Shown piece after piece: positions 27,974 through 35,397 of a stretch of DNA of 64,000 nucleotides. The DNA is from Kamptonema formosum PCC 6407 (lineage in GTDB: Bacteria > Cyanobacteriota > Cyanobacteriia > Cyanobacteriales > Microcoleaceae). Below the pieces are notes generated by a model, which had not been told where the DNA came from, did no database searches, and worked only from the letters and a program-made list of their open reading frames with translations. Made by a program: the position numbers and the translations under genes. The stretch is taken from assembly GCF_000332155.1 (NCBI RefSeq), contig NZ_KB235903.1, positions 487,315-551,314 on the forward strand, written 5' to 3'. Positions within the stretch are counted from its first letter, which is position 1. The number at the start of each line of letters is the position of its first letter.

Positions 27974-29839
27974 TCACCTTTTTTTGGGTATAGGCCAAGT
28001 TAATTCACACAGAGTACCTTGAGTAGGTAAAGGCGATCGCGTAAATTTTCCTTTCAATTGTCGAGCTAAATCTCTAGATTGCTGTGTTCCTCTGCCTTCT
28101 GATACAGAGTCTACACCTTTCCCATTATCTGTAATCCTAAGTATGTGAGACCCTTGTTGACAAGTACAAGTGACATTCAAGCGAGTTACCCCTGTGGCAT
28201 ATTTACCTACGTTACACAAAGCTTCTTCTAAAAATCTACACAATCCCCGCTTTTGCTCAATAGTTAAGTGTTCCGCGTCGAGGGGGTCAAAAGTACGGAC
28301 TTTGATCTTAAGAGTTTTAAAGCAAGGGAAGTTTCGCTCTAAGGTTTTAGTATAAACTTCATAGAGGATTTCATGGATTGGTGCTTGCAAGTCTATTTCT
28401 ATATCTTGTCCTAAATAGAAGCTCTCCCTTTGAATTAAGGTTTCCCGCTTCATCAACTCATAGACCGCACGTAATTCTTGGTTGAGATGTTCTAGTTCCG
28501 ATCTCAGTTGATTGGATGGTAAATTTTGTTCTCTTGCTTTTCTCATAAGTTGAGCAAGAGTTTGTAATGGGCCATTGTGAATTGTATCAAAGGTGCGTTC
28601 TATAATCTGTTGACGCTGTTTAATTTGTGACTTCAAATTTCGGTCATATTGATAAAAAGCAGCTAGACCAATACCATTTAAAAATAAGACGAATAGGGCT
28701 GGTACTACTGGTATCCACCATCCCCAAATTATAGATAAGTAGCTAACTCCAATTAGTACCAGGCTGGCGGCACTAATATTCAAAAGATTCTTTAAAGGAG
28801 ACTGAATCAAGCAACTAGAACTAATCCCGATCGTTCCCCATGCAAATATCCACAAGTATTCCCAAGCATCTGACCATGTTTGCAAAAGAGGACGTTTTTC
28901 TTTGACTGCACTAATGATTTGGCTAATAGCATGAGCTTGAATTTCTACGCCGTAAACTTGACCAGAGCCAGGATTTTGTGATGGAATAGCAGATGTATTG
29001 ATGATATCTTTGGTACTAGGGGCAGTCATGCCAATGAGGGCAATGCGATCGCGCAACCAATTAGGATTAAATTTGCCTGTTTTAATATCATTAAGAGTCA
29101 AAGTCCGAAATCGTTCTCGACCGCTGCGAAAATTGATTAATATTTGTACTCCACCAGCATCAGCACTTACATATCCCCCAGAATTTGGTAAAAAGCGAGG
29201 TAGTTCAGTATCACCAAACCTCATTGATTCTGGATCTTTTATTCCATTTTCTAGGGTAATGCCTTCACTGGCTAAATAAGCTGCTGCTAGACGTAGAGAC
29301 AAAGAAAATTTATAACCCTTCGCAGTTGGCGTTGAAAGTAAGCTACACCTAAGATGGTTATCTGCATCTAATATCGCATCAGCAAAACCAATTTGTTCAG
29401 GTGACAATGTTGGTGGCGGATCGATTGACTCTGGCAATACTTTTTCAATTGCAATTATGTTTTTAATTTTCTTAAATGTAGCTACTAATTCAGCATGACC
29501 AGGTGCAACTGGTAAATCTCTGATAATATCAATACCAATTAATCTAGGTTGGTATGTATGTAATATTTTCAGCAATTCTGCCAACTCTCGATCCGGGAGG
29601 GGATAGTTGCCTGCACTTTTAATATCTGCTTCATTAATACCAATAATAACAATTTTTTCATCAAGGGTTTCTTCAGGACGTAGGCGAAGAAAGTTATCTA
29701 AAAATTGCCATTCTAAATATTGCAGAGAACCGCTGAATCGAGCTAAAATTACGAGTAGAATTATGACTATTGCTGGCACTGTATCTACGAGCCATTTAGC
29801 CATTTCAACTTTAAATTTTTGCCATTTTCTAATTGTCAA
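27974..29839 (-). CDS. CHASE2-domain sensor histidine kinase (NarL-system type)
   Basis: 621 residues. An N-terminal membrane helix (VPAIVIILLVILARF) is followed by an extracytoplasmic CHASE2 domain (about 40-310: IIGINEADIKSAGNYPLPDRELAELL, IALIGMTAPSTKDI) and three clustered membrane helices (about 325-395). The kinase part has a DHp helix with His in DTIHNGPLQTL (about 420) and HATPase boxes EEALCNVGKYA and ITDNGKGV. The start is TTG 29839, five bases after the regulator stop; ATG 29803 is an alternative. It probably phosphorylates the adjacent NarL-type regulator in response to an unknown signal. Confidence 0.93.
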   Translation of the reverse strand: MTIRKWQKFKVEMAKWLVDTVPAIVIILLVILARFSGSLQYLEWQFLDNFLRLRPEETLDEKIVIIGINEADIKSAGNYPLPDRELAELLKILHTYQPRLIGIDIIRDLPVAPGHAELVATFKKIKNIIAIEKVLPESIDPPPTLSPEQIGFADAILDADNHLRCSLLSTPTAKGYKFSLSLRLAAAYLASEGITLENGIKDPESMRFGDTELPRFLPNSGGYVSADAGGVQILINFRSGRERFRTLTLNDIKTGKFNPNWLRDRIALIGMTAPSTKDIINTSAIPSQNPGSGQVYGVEIQAHAISQIISAVKEKRPLLQTWSDAWEYLWIFAWGTIGISSSCLIQSPLKNLLNISAASLVLIGVSYLSIIWGWWIPVVPALFVLFLNGIGLAAFYQYDRNLKSQIKQRQQIIERTFDTIHNGPLQTLAQLMRKAREQNLPSNQLRSELEHLNQELRAVYELMKRETLIQRESFYLGQDIEIDLQAPIHEILYEVYTKTLERNFPCFKTLKIKVRTFDPLDAEHLTIEQKRGLCRFLEEALCNVGKYATGVTRLNVTCTCQQGSHILRITDNGKGVDSVSEGRGTQQSRDLARQLKGKFTRSPLPTQGTLCELTWPIPKKR

Positions 29840-29843
29840 TTGA

Positions 29844-30521
29844 CTAATCTATTAATCCTTCTTCTCTAGCTCGCATTTCAGTTTGAATGCGGATATTCTT
29901 CTCTTGTTCAGGATAAATTCCCAGAACGTCTTGCACTTTAGTCCAGTAGTGACGCACCATCCGTTCAGATACATACATTCGTTTCGCGATCGCCTTATCT
30001 TGCAATCCTTCTTCAAATGCTAAAGTCAGTAAAGTTAGCCATTCTGGTTTAACTTCTAATCCACTTTGTATTGCTTTAATATCTTTAGTATGAGTCAATC
30101 CCTGTAGTGCCCAATCCACGCGGTTTAACATTTCCTGACTAGAAAGACTTTTATCAGCGACGGCGAAGCCCCCTTTATGAGCATCAATATTAGGTTTAAT
30201 CCTGACTAAAGCTTTAATATAGGTGCTTTGCACTATCAGATTGAGGGTAGGATAGTTCTTGAATAGAATCCTAAGCAGTTGAATACCTGTATCAATTTTA
30301 GCAGATTCTCCTGTTTTTTCTGGAATAGAAAGATCCATAACCACAAGGTCTGGTTTGGCTTTCTCCACTTGCTCGATAGCCATCTGCGCTGTTTGTACTG
30401 TGAGGATTTCGCTTTGTGGATAATGCCGTCTTAGCAGGTTAAGCGTTCCATCTAGGAGTAATTCATGGTCATCAATTACAACAAATTTTAGCTTGGTAGG
30501 TGCTGGTAAATCTTGGCTCAT
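29844..30521 (-). CDS. NarL/LuxR-type response regulator
   Basis: 225 residues from ATG 30521 (MSQDLPAPTKLKFVVIDDHE); a GTG three codons upstream is possible. Receiver domain: acidic VIDDHE, phosphorylatable Asp in LVVMDLSIPEKTG, conserved Lys in VADKSL. The C-terminal helix-turn-helix has EEGLQDKAIAKRMYVSERMV and RHYWTKVQDVLGI, a divergent LuxR-type module. An insertion (ESAKIDTGIQLL) follows the Asp, as seen in several cyanobacterial members. First gene of the four-gene operon; it probably controls that operon or its surface targets. Confidence 0.92.
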   Translation of the reverse strand: MSQDLPAPTKLKFVVIDDHELLLDGTLNLLRRHYPQSEILTVQTAQMAIEQVEKAKPDLVVMDLSIPEKTGESAKIDTGIQLLRILFKNYPTLNLIVQSTYIKALVRIKPNIDAHKGGFAVADKSLSSQEMLNRVDWALQGLTHTKDIKAIQSGLEVKPEWLTLLTLAFEEGLQDKAIAKRMYVSERMVRHYWTKVQDVLGIYPEQEKNIRIQTEMRAREEGLID

Positions 30522-30629
30522 TAATCCCACCGTTACGCCTACAAAAATGCGATCGCACTCAAGGGATATTGCATAAAGGCAATATTGGGCGCGATCGAAC
30601 TATCAAAATGATGTTAGAATGACGTTAAA

Positions 30630-30821
30630 ATAAGGTTCACCACAACGCCGTCTTACCTCAGCTTTTGACCTGGTTAAACCAGGTGGGCACCTCAGCTCAG
30701 TCTTAAAGTTTCCGGGTACAAGCCCGGTATACTGCTGACGAAACAAATAGGCTCCCGTAATGTTTAGAGTTATAGATCAAAAAAACATTATCGGCAGTCA
30801 CCAACGTCGTAGCAAACCTGT
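30630..30821 (-). ncRNA. ssaA: 6S RNA-like small RNA downstream of purK
   Basis: A predicted transcript of about 190 nt. It begins just after a strong promoter and its ends pair in a 15-bp closing stem: AGGTTTGCTACGACG (30819-30805) with CGTTGTGGTGAACCT (30647-30633), allowing G-U pairs. Inside are further hairpins: TAATGTTT/AAACATTA, CCGGG-CTTGTA-CCCGG and ACCTGGTTTAACCAGGT. A long closed rod with internal bubbles, about 185 nt, next to purK, is what is known of cyanobacterial 6S (6Sa) RNA, which binds RNA polymerase. The identification rests on structure and synteny, not on a covariance-model hit. It could instead be the 5' leader of the regulator operon. Confidence 0.7.
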
Positions 30822-30827
30822 ATTCTT

Positions 30828-30855
30828 ATTATACAGAATTATCAGATTTTGGCAA
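30828..30855 (-). promoter_or_regulatory. Sigma-70-type promoter of the 6S-like RNA
   Basis: On the minus strand TTGCCA (30855-30850) is followed after 16 bases by a perfect TATAAT (30833-30828). It lies 13 bases or more beyond the purK stop and points into the 6S-like RNA; the start would be near 30820. Confidence 0.75.
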
Positions 30856-30867
30856 GCTTAAATTAAC

Positions 30868-32094
30868 TTAACTTGCATACCAGATGGATTCAATGGTTTG
30901 AGCGATCGCCATCGCCTCATCTTGCCGATTCCCATGCGATCGCGCATCCCATACAACTGTAACATGACCCAATTTCCTACCGGGACGCGATTCACTCTTA
31001 CCATACCAATGCACATAAGCACCAGTAATTTGTGCCAGTTTTTCTCGCTTGGTTAAATAGTCAGATTGCGCGTTTTCATACCCCAGTAGGTTTACCATAA
31101 TCGCACCGTCGCAATTAAGGGAAGTATTACCTAAAGGGAGTTGACAAACTGCTCGTAAATGTTGTTCAAACTGGGAAGTTTCGCAAGCGTCGATGGTGAA
31201 GTGTCCAGAATTGTGAGTGCGGGGTGCAATTTCATTGACTAACACTTTGTCATCCTTAGTTAAAAATAATTCAATACCAAAGATACCCACTGCTTGTAAA
31301 CTATTGAGGAGAGAGTGTGCGATCGCTTCCGCTTGTTTTGCTACTTCTAAACTCACATCAGCGGGAGCAATAACCCGCCGACAAACTTGATTTTCCTGCT
31401 GAGTTTCAACTATTGGATAAATTGCCACTTCCCCAGTTACGGAACGAGCCGCAATTATCGCTAATTCGCGCTCAAAAGGCACGAATTCTTCAAGTAATAA
31501 TGGCTGATTTCCTAACTTAGCCATTATTGAGTTTAAACTCGCTTCATCTTTAACAATAAACGTACCTTGACCATCATAACCGTGACGACGAGCTTTGAGA
31601 ACCACTGGAAATGGAATTGGTAATTGGTAATTGGTAATTGGTAATTGGTTTTCTCCTGCTTTTGTATTGCTATTTTCTCTATTTATTATTCCCCCCTCCC
31701 AAAACTTCGGAGTTGGTAAACCTAAATCTCGCAGATAACAACGTTGGTGATACTTATCTAATAAAGGTGCTAGTGCTGACAAACTGGGTCGAAAGATTAC
31801 CCCTTGCTTTTCCAGGGTAGATAACGCTTCTAAGTCAATAAACTCATTCTCAAAAGTAATCGCATCAGCACGATTTGCTAACTCGGCAGTTGCCAGAGCA
31901 TCATCAATAGATGCTAACACAATATCCGCCGCTACTGTTGCCGCTGGATCGGTGGCATTCGGTGTTTGAATTAGTAATTTTACTCCTAATTTTGCGGCTG
32001 CATCTGCCATCATCCATGCTAGTTGTCCGCCGCCGATGACACCTACCCGCTTGATTTCTTGAGATTGATTAGTAGCAATTTGACTGACTTTCAT
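30868..32094 (-). CDS. purK: N5-carboxyaminoimidazole ribonucleotide synthase, with in-frame repeat insertion
   Basis: 408 residues with the ATP-grasp layout: VGVIGGGQLAWMMADAA, ITFENEFIDLEAL, FPVVLKARRHGYDGQGT, LLLEEFVPFERELAIIAAR and NEIAPRTHNSGHFTIDAC. It carboxylates AIR with ATP and bicarbonate in purine synthesis. Between KFWE (about 132) and FPVVLKAR (about 161) there is an extra stretch including ENQLPITNYQLPIP, encoded by the heptamer repeat CCAATTA in the sense orientation; family members have only a short loop there. The start codon lies only about 10 bases from the hairpin ending the IscB element; GGGGGAAG just upstream serves as Shine-Dalgarno. Confidence 0.93.
   Translation of the reverse strand: MKVSQIATNQSQEIKRVGVIGGGQLAWMMADAAAKLGVKLLIQTPNATDPAATVAADIVLASIDDALATAELANRADAITFENEFIDLEALSTLEKQGVIFRPSLSALAPLLDKYHQRCYLRDLGLPTPKFWEGGIINRENSNTKAGENQLPITNYQLPIPFPVVLKARRHGYDGQGTFIVKDEASLNSIMAKLGNQPLLLEEFVPFERELAIIAARSVTGEVAIYPIVETQQENQVCRRVIAPADVSLEVAKQAEAIAHSLLNSLQAVGIFGIELFLTKDDKVLVNEIAPRTHNSGHFTIDACETSQFEQHLRAVCQLPLGNTSLNCDGAIMVNLLGYENAQSDYLTKREKLAQITGAYVHWYGKSESRPGRKLGHVTVVWDARSHGNRQDEAMAIAQTIESIWYAS
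31613..31651. repeat. Heptamer repeat (GGTAATT) inside purK
   Basis: Four to five copies of GGTAATT on the plus strand, read as CCAATTA by purK. Because seven is not a multiple of three the array codes a seven-residue period (QLPITNY). Confidence 0.92.
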
Positions 32095-32101
32095 CGATCT
32101 T

Positions 32102-32160
32102 CCCCCTTGGAGGGCCCCACTGTATCTGTACCGCTGTCAGTGGTGGGAGGAAAAGGGGGG
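32102..32160. repeat. Right-end hairpin of the IscB element
   Basis: A long imperfect hairpin: CCCCCTT...AAGGGGG outer arms and an inner CCCCACTG...CAGTGGTGGG (32115-32147). The inner 33-base hairpin matches the one at 33646-33678 in both arms and total length, in the same orientation. Confidence 0.75.
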
Positions 32161-32166
32161 CAAGGT

Positions 32167-33438
32167 TTATGCTGCATAAGAATAACCATCCTTTCGGTGA
32201 ATAATCGAGCAATATTTGTAGCTAATTCCTGACACCAACTCTGATGCAGAAATATTAAATGAACCCGTCGATCTAACTGCAACACGCCCAACGTATTTAC
32301 CCACCTTCTTACCAGAAGTAACAACTGCTTTGACCATATCTCCCGTCTGGAAACCTTTGACAAATTTAACCCTGGGAACATAACGAGATGGAAATCCAAA
32401 CTTGTCAGTGCGACACATTTGGCGGGTTCCATGCCCATTGGCTTGAATTAATAGGGGTTTAGTTGTTAAAACTTCCAAAGATTCAACTTGTCCAACACAA
32501 GCCGCATCCAGCCAGTGAGTCTTAGGCAAATTCAATCGAGTACGATTGAACTTAGTCAAGCCACCACTGCCAGTAGAACTTGGCAAGCCTGTTTCTTTAA
32601 GTCGATTAAACAATGCCCAACGAGTTGAATTAACGGCTGCTGCATCTTTAAGTGGACGTTTTGCTTGAGAAAGAATGCGTTTTAGAATCTCTGGCTTTTT
32701 AGCTAAGAATTGCTCAATATCTTGAGTCCCTTTCTTGATATTGCACTTTTCGCAAGCAAGGCAAAGATTAGAGATCCGGTTAGTTCCGCCCTTTGCTTTG
32801 GGATGAATATGCTCAATTTGTAAAGGCACATTTTCAACGCCGCAGTAAGCGCATTTCCTGTCCCATTTGCTAAGAAGATATTCACGAACTTCGTACCCAA
32901 ATAAAGTGCCTTGCTGATATTGAACGCCTGATATTTCAGGGTTTTCTAGCTGTTGTAAATCGAACCGTACAAGTTCTTGGGCAACTGAACCAATAGGAGC
33001 AAGACGGATCAGCCTATTCACCCAGGTCAAAGTAGTTTCAACGCGGTGCTGTAAGCTTGGCGCTAACCAACCTTTGGGGCGGGTTCGGTTTAGAAACCTG
33101 GCTTGACGGTAGCGAGTATTTCGATTTCGCCTTGCTCTACGCAGTAAGCGTCGAGATTCAAGACTGGCTTTAATTGCCTGACCTCTATGGGTTAATTCTG
33201 CACCAAAGATGACTTTTTCTCCTTGCACTAATGCGATACCAGTTGTTTTACTGCCAGGATCTATTTTTAGAGCGATTCGTTCTGGGGTTGTTATTACCTC
33301 CACTTTGAGGATTATGGTAAATGGATACCTTCTAAAAACAGCCGATGAGCCATTAGTTAGCAATTTACGAGCCATACCTGGTCGTATTGGATTAAGCGGT
33401 CGTTTTTGGGTATCAAGTACGAAAACAAAATTAGACAT
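32167..33438 (-). CDS. iscB: IscB RNA-guided nuclease (HNH-RuvC, Cas9-ancestor family)
   Basis: 423 residues from ATG 33438, preceded by GGGAGGACTGAAA (strong Shine-Dalgarno); the upstream in-frame start at 33477 adds 13 residues without family features. Domains: N-terminal PLMP region (FVLDTQKRPLNPIRPGMARKL), RuvC-I with Asp60 (KIDPGSKTTGIAL), Arg-rich bridge helix (SRRLLRRARRNRNTRYRQAR, about 96-113), RuvC-II with Glu155 (VAQELVRFDLQ), HNH with CAYC (196-199), EHIHP (209-213) and CEKCN, and RuvC-III with THWLDAACVG (His308, Asp311). All catalytic residues appear intact. IscB proteins use an upstream omegaRNA to cut DNA. The C-terminal part (RYVPRVKFVKGFQTGDMVKAV) is the usual target-interaction tail. 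Confidence 0.95.
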   Translation of the reverse strand: MSNFVFVLDTQKRPLNPIRPGMARKLLTNGSSAVFRRYPFTIILKVEVITTPERIALKIDPGSKTTGIALVQGEKVIFGAELTHRGQAIKASLESRRLLRRARRNRNTRYRQARFLNRTRPKGWLAPSLQHRVETTLTWVNRLIRLAPIGSVAQELVRFDLQQLENPEISGVQYQQGTLFGYEVREYLLSKWDRKCAYCGVENVPLQIEHIHPKAKGGTNRISNLCLACEKCNIKKGTQDIEQFLAKKPEILKRILSQAKRPLKDAAAVNSTRWALFNRLKETGLPSSTGSGGLTKFNRTRLNLPKTHWLDAACVGQVESLEVLTTKPLLIQANGHGTRQMCRTDKFGFPSRYVPRVKFVKGFQTGDMVKAVVTSGKKVGKYVGRVAVRSTGSFNISASELVSGISYKYCSIIHRKDGYSYAA

Positions 33439-33454
33439 TTTCAGTCCTCCCTTG

Positions 33455-33700
33455 CGGGGTAATGTTAGCTTCGTCAATGTTTAAGGTCGGTAACTATCTC
33501 AAAAGCACTGGTTTAACCCTTAAACCTGTTTAACTTTTAAGTTCTAGAGCAGAGAACTAGCTTCGCATTCCCTGGTAGGTCTTTAACGCTTACCTTAAAC
33601 GTAGTCAGTTAAGACTTAGACTGGTCAACTCGGCTATGAGCAAGCCCCCACTATATGGGTACTCCGATTAGTGGTGGGTCGTTGACACCTATAAACCTAC
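33455..33700 (-). ncRNA. Probable omegaRNA of IscB
   Basis: The non-coding stretch directly 5' of iscB on its own strand is rich in hairpins: GGTTTAA-GGG-TTAAACC (33526-33510), AGTTCT-CTGCTCT-AGAACT (33558-33540) and the element-end hairpin at 33678-33645. In known IscB systems the omegaRNA is encoded here, with the guide at its 5' end, reading out of the element end. The guide would therefore lie near or beyond about 33680. Exact ends cannot be set without RNA data or a covariance model. Confidence 0.65.
33645..33678. repeat. Left-end hairpin of the IscB element
   Basis: CCCCACT and AGTGGTGGG arms around a 17-base loop, 33 bases long as at 32115-32147 but with a different loop. On the iscB strand it falls near the 5' part of the presumed omegaRNA. 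Confidence 0.7.
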
Positions 33701-34006
33701 TTCCTATACTCATTTTATAGTAAAATGGTCAATATATATAGTCAAGTAAATAAACATCAATAAATGCTTCTAGGACTTCTACAGTGGGCAATCGCCGACA
33801 ATTATCTATAACTCTGAGTGACAACTTTTCTGCGGCGTTCGCCTACTGTAGCTTTAATAATGTCAGGTATTCTGCTGTTAGTGCCTAAGTTTTGTGAGAG
33901 TTAAATTATTCGATACTTGCTACCACAAATGCAAATATGGCTGGCGACGTTTTACTATTATAAAGAAAAATCAGGTATTTACGAATAAATCAGAGGTAAG
34001 GACAAC

Positions 34007-35281
34007 GTGAAAGTTTTAGTAGTAGGAAACGGAGGCCGGGAACACGCGATCGCAACAAAACTGCTGCAATCAGGCAAAATTGAACAAGTATTCTGTGCCC
34101 CTGGCAATGGCGGAACCGCCACCCTCAAAGGTTGCCAAAATCTCCCCCTTCCAGTAGATGACTTTGAGGGCATGGAACGAGCCATCTTAGAGCATGATAT
34201 CTCCTTAGTCGCCGTTGGCCCCGAAGTCCCCCTATCTCTAGGCATTGCTGACTACTTCCAACAGCGAAATATTCCCGTTTTTGGCCCCATCCAAGCAGGG
34301 GCTCAAATTGAAGCGAGTAAATCCTGGGCCAAAGATTTGATGCTGGAAGCCGGTATTCCCACCGCCAAATCAGGCACATTTACTGATGCTGATTCTGCTA
34401 AAGCTTACATCGCCGTCCAGGGAGTGCCGATCGTTGTCAAAGCCGATGGGCTCGCTGCGGGTAAAGGTGTCACAGTTGCCACCACCCTAGAAATGGCTGA
34501 AAGTGCCATTGATGCTATCTTTGGCGGGGAGTTTGGTACTGAGAATATTCGCGCCGTAGTTGAAGAATTTTTAAGCGGTCAAGAAGTCTCAATCTTAGCT
34601 TTAACTGATGGTTTGACCATTGTACCGCTGTTGCCTGCCCAAGACCATAAGGCGATCGGCAACGGCGACACGGGCCCCAACACTGGCGGGATGGGAGCCT
34701 ACGCCCCTGCACCCATTGTCACACCTGCCCTGATGCAGCGGATTCAGACAGAAATTCTACAGCCGACCTTGACAATATTACAAAAGCGTGGTATAGACTA
34801 CCGGGGTGTTCTTTACGCAGGTTTGATGATTTCCCCAGAAGGCGAGCCCAAAGTCTTAGAGTTTAACTGTCGCTTCGGCGATCCCGAAACTCAACCCATC
34901 TTGTCCTTGCTGGAAACGCCCCTCGAAGACATCATGCTGGCTTGTTGTCAACAGCGTTTAGGGGAATTCCCCGCCCTGAGTTGGAAACCGGGGGCGGCTG
35001 TTTGTGTGGTGCTGGCCGCTGGCGGCTATCCAGGGATTTATGAGAAAGGTAAAGTAATTACCGGGATTGAGCAAGCCGAAGCTTTGGGGGCGACTGTCTT
35101 TCACGCCGGGACTAAGCTGAAAGAGCAGCTAATTACTGACGGGGGGCGGGTTTTAGGGGTAACTGCGGTCGGCGAAACCTTTGAGGTTGCCATCAAAAAA
35201 GCTTACGCAGCCGTTGATTGTATCCAGTTTGAAGGGGCTTACTGCCGCCGGGACATTGGACACCGAGCGATGAAAAATTAA
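34007..35281 (+). CDS. purD: Phosphoribosylamine-glycine ligase (GARS)
   Basis: 424 residues: MKVLVVGNGGREHAIATKLLQS, KDLMLEAGIPTAKSGTF, the ATP-grasp VVKADGLAAGKGVTV, HKAIGNGDTGPNTGGMGAYAP and EFNCRFGDPETQPIL. It joins glycine to phosphoribosylamine in purine synthesis. The start is GTG 34007 with AGAGGTAAGGA upstream. It diverges from purK/iscB and precedes nblS, a gene order (purD-nblS) known in other cyanobacteria. Confidence 0.95.
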   Translation: MKVLVVGNGGREHAIATKLLQSGKIEQVFCAPGNGGTATLKGCQNLPLPVDDFEGMERAILEHDISLVAVGPEVPLSLGIADYFQQRNIPVFGPIQAGAQIEASKSWAKDLMLEAGIPTAKSGTFTDADSAKAYIAVQGVPIVVKADGLAAGKGVTVATTLEMAESAIDAIFGGEFGTENIRAVVEEFLSGQEVSILALTDGLTIVPLLPAQDHKAIGNGDTGPNTGGMGAYAPAPIVTPALMQRIQTEILQPTLTILQKRGIDYRGVLYAGLMISPEGEPKVLEFNCRFGDPETQPILSLLETPLEDIMLACCQQRLGEFPALSWKPGAAVCVVLAAGGYPGIYEKGKVITGIEQAEALGATVFHAGTKLKEQLITDGGRVLGVTAVGETFEVAIKKAYAAVDCIQFEGAYCRRDIGHRAMKN

Positions 35282-35397
35282 AATTTAATAATTAAAATTT
35301 AAAAATGTAACAATAAAGTCTGGATTTGCACTTGTCCTCTGGCAAGATATAAAAATCCAATTTTTTAATTTTACATTTTTAATTTTTAATTACCCAA

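Larger units (their letters stand above)
32101..33690 (-). mobile_element. IscB-carrying IS200/IS605-like (ISC) element without transposase, approximate ends
   Basis: The unit between purK and purD holds iscB, its upstream non-coding RNA region and two similar hairpins, one at each side and both in the same orientation, as expected of IS200/IS605-type left and right ends recognised in single-stranded form. No TnpA gene is present, so it would be non-autonomous or domesticated. The outer limits are estimates; they are set by the hairpins and not by an empty-site comparison. Confidence 0.7.

Noticed and set aside
30700-30740. tRNA T-arm-like CCGGGTACAAGCCCGG
   Set aside because: The loop is six bases and no other tRNA arms are present; it fits a hairpin of the 6S-like RNA.
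32091-32438. Frame overlapping the purK start and iscB end
   Set aside because: It is out of frame with both real genes and crosses the element hairpin.
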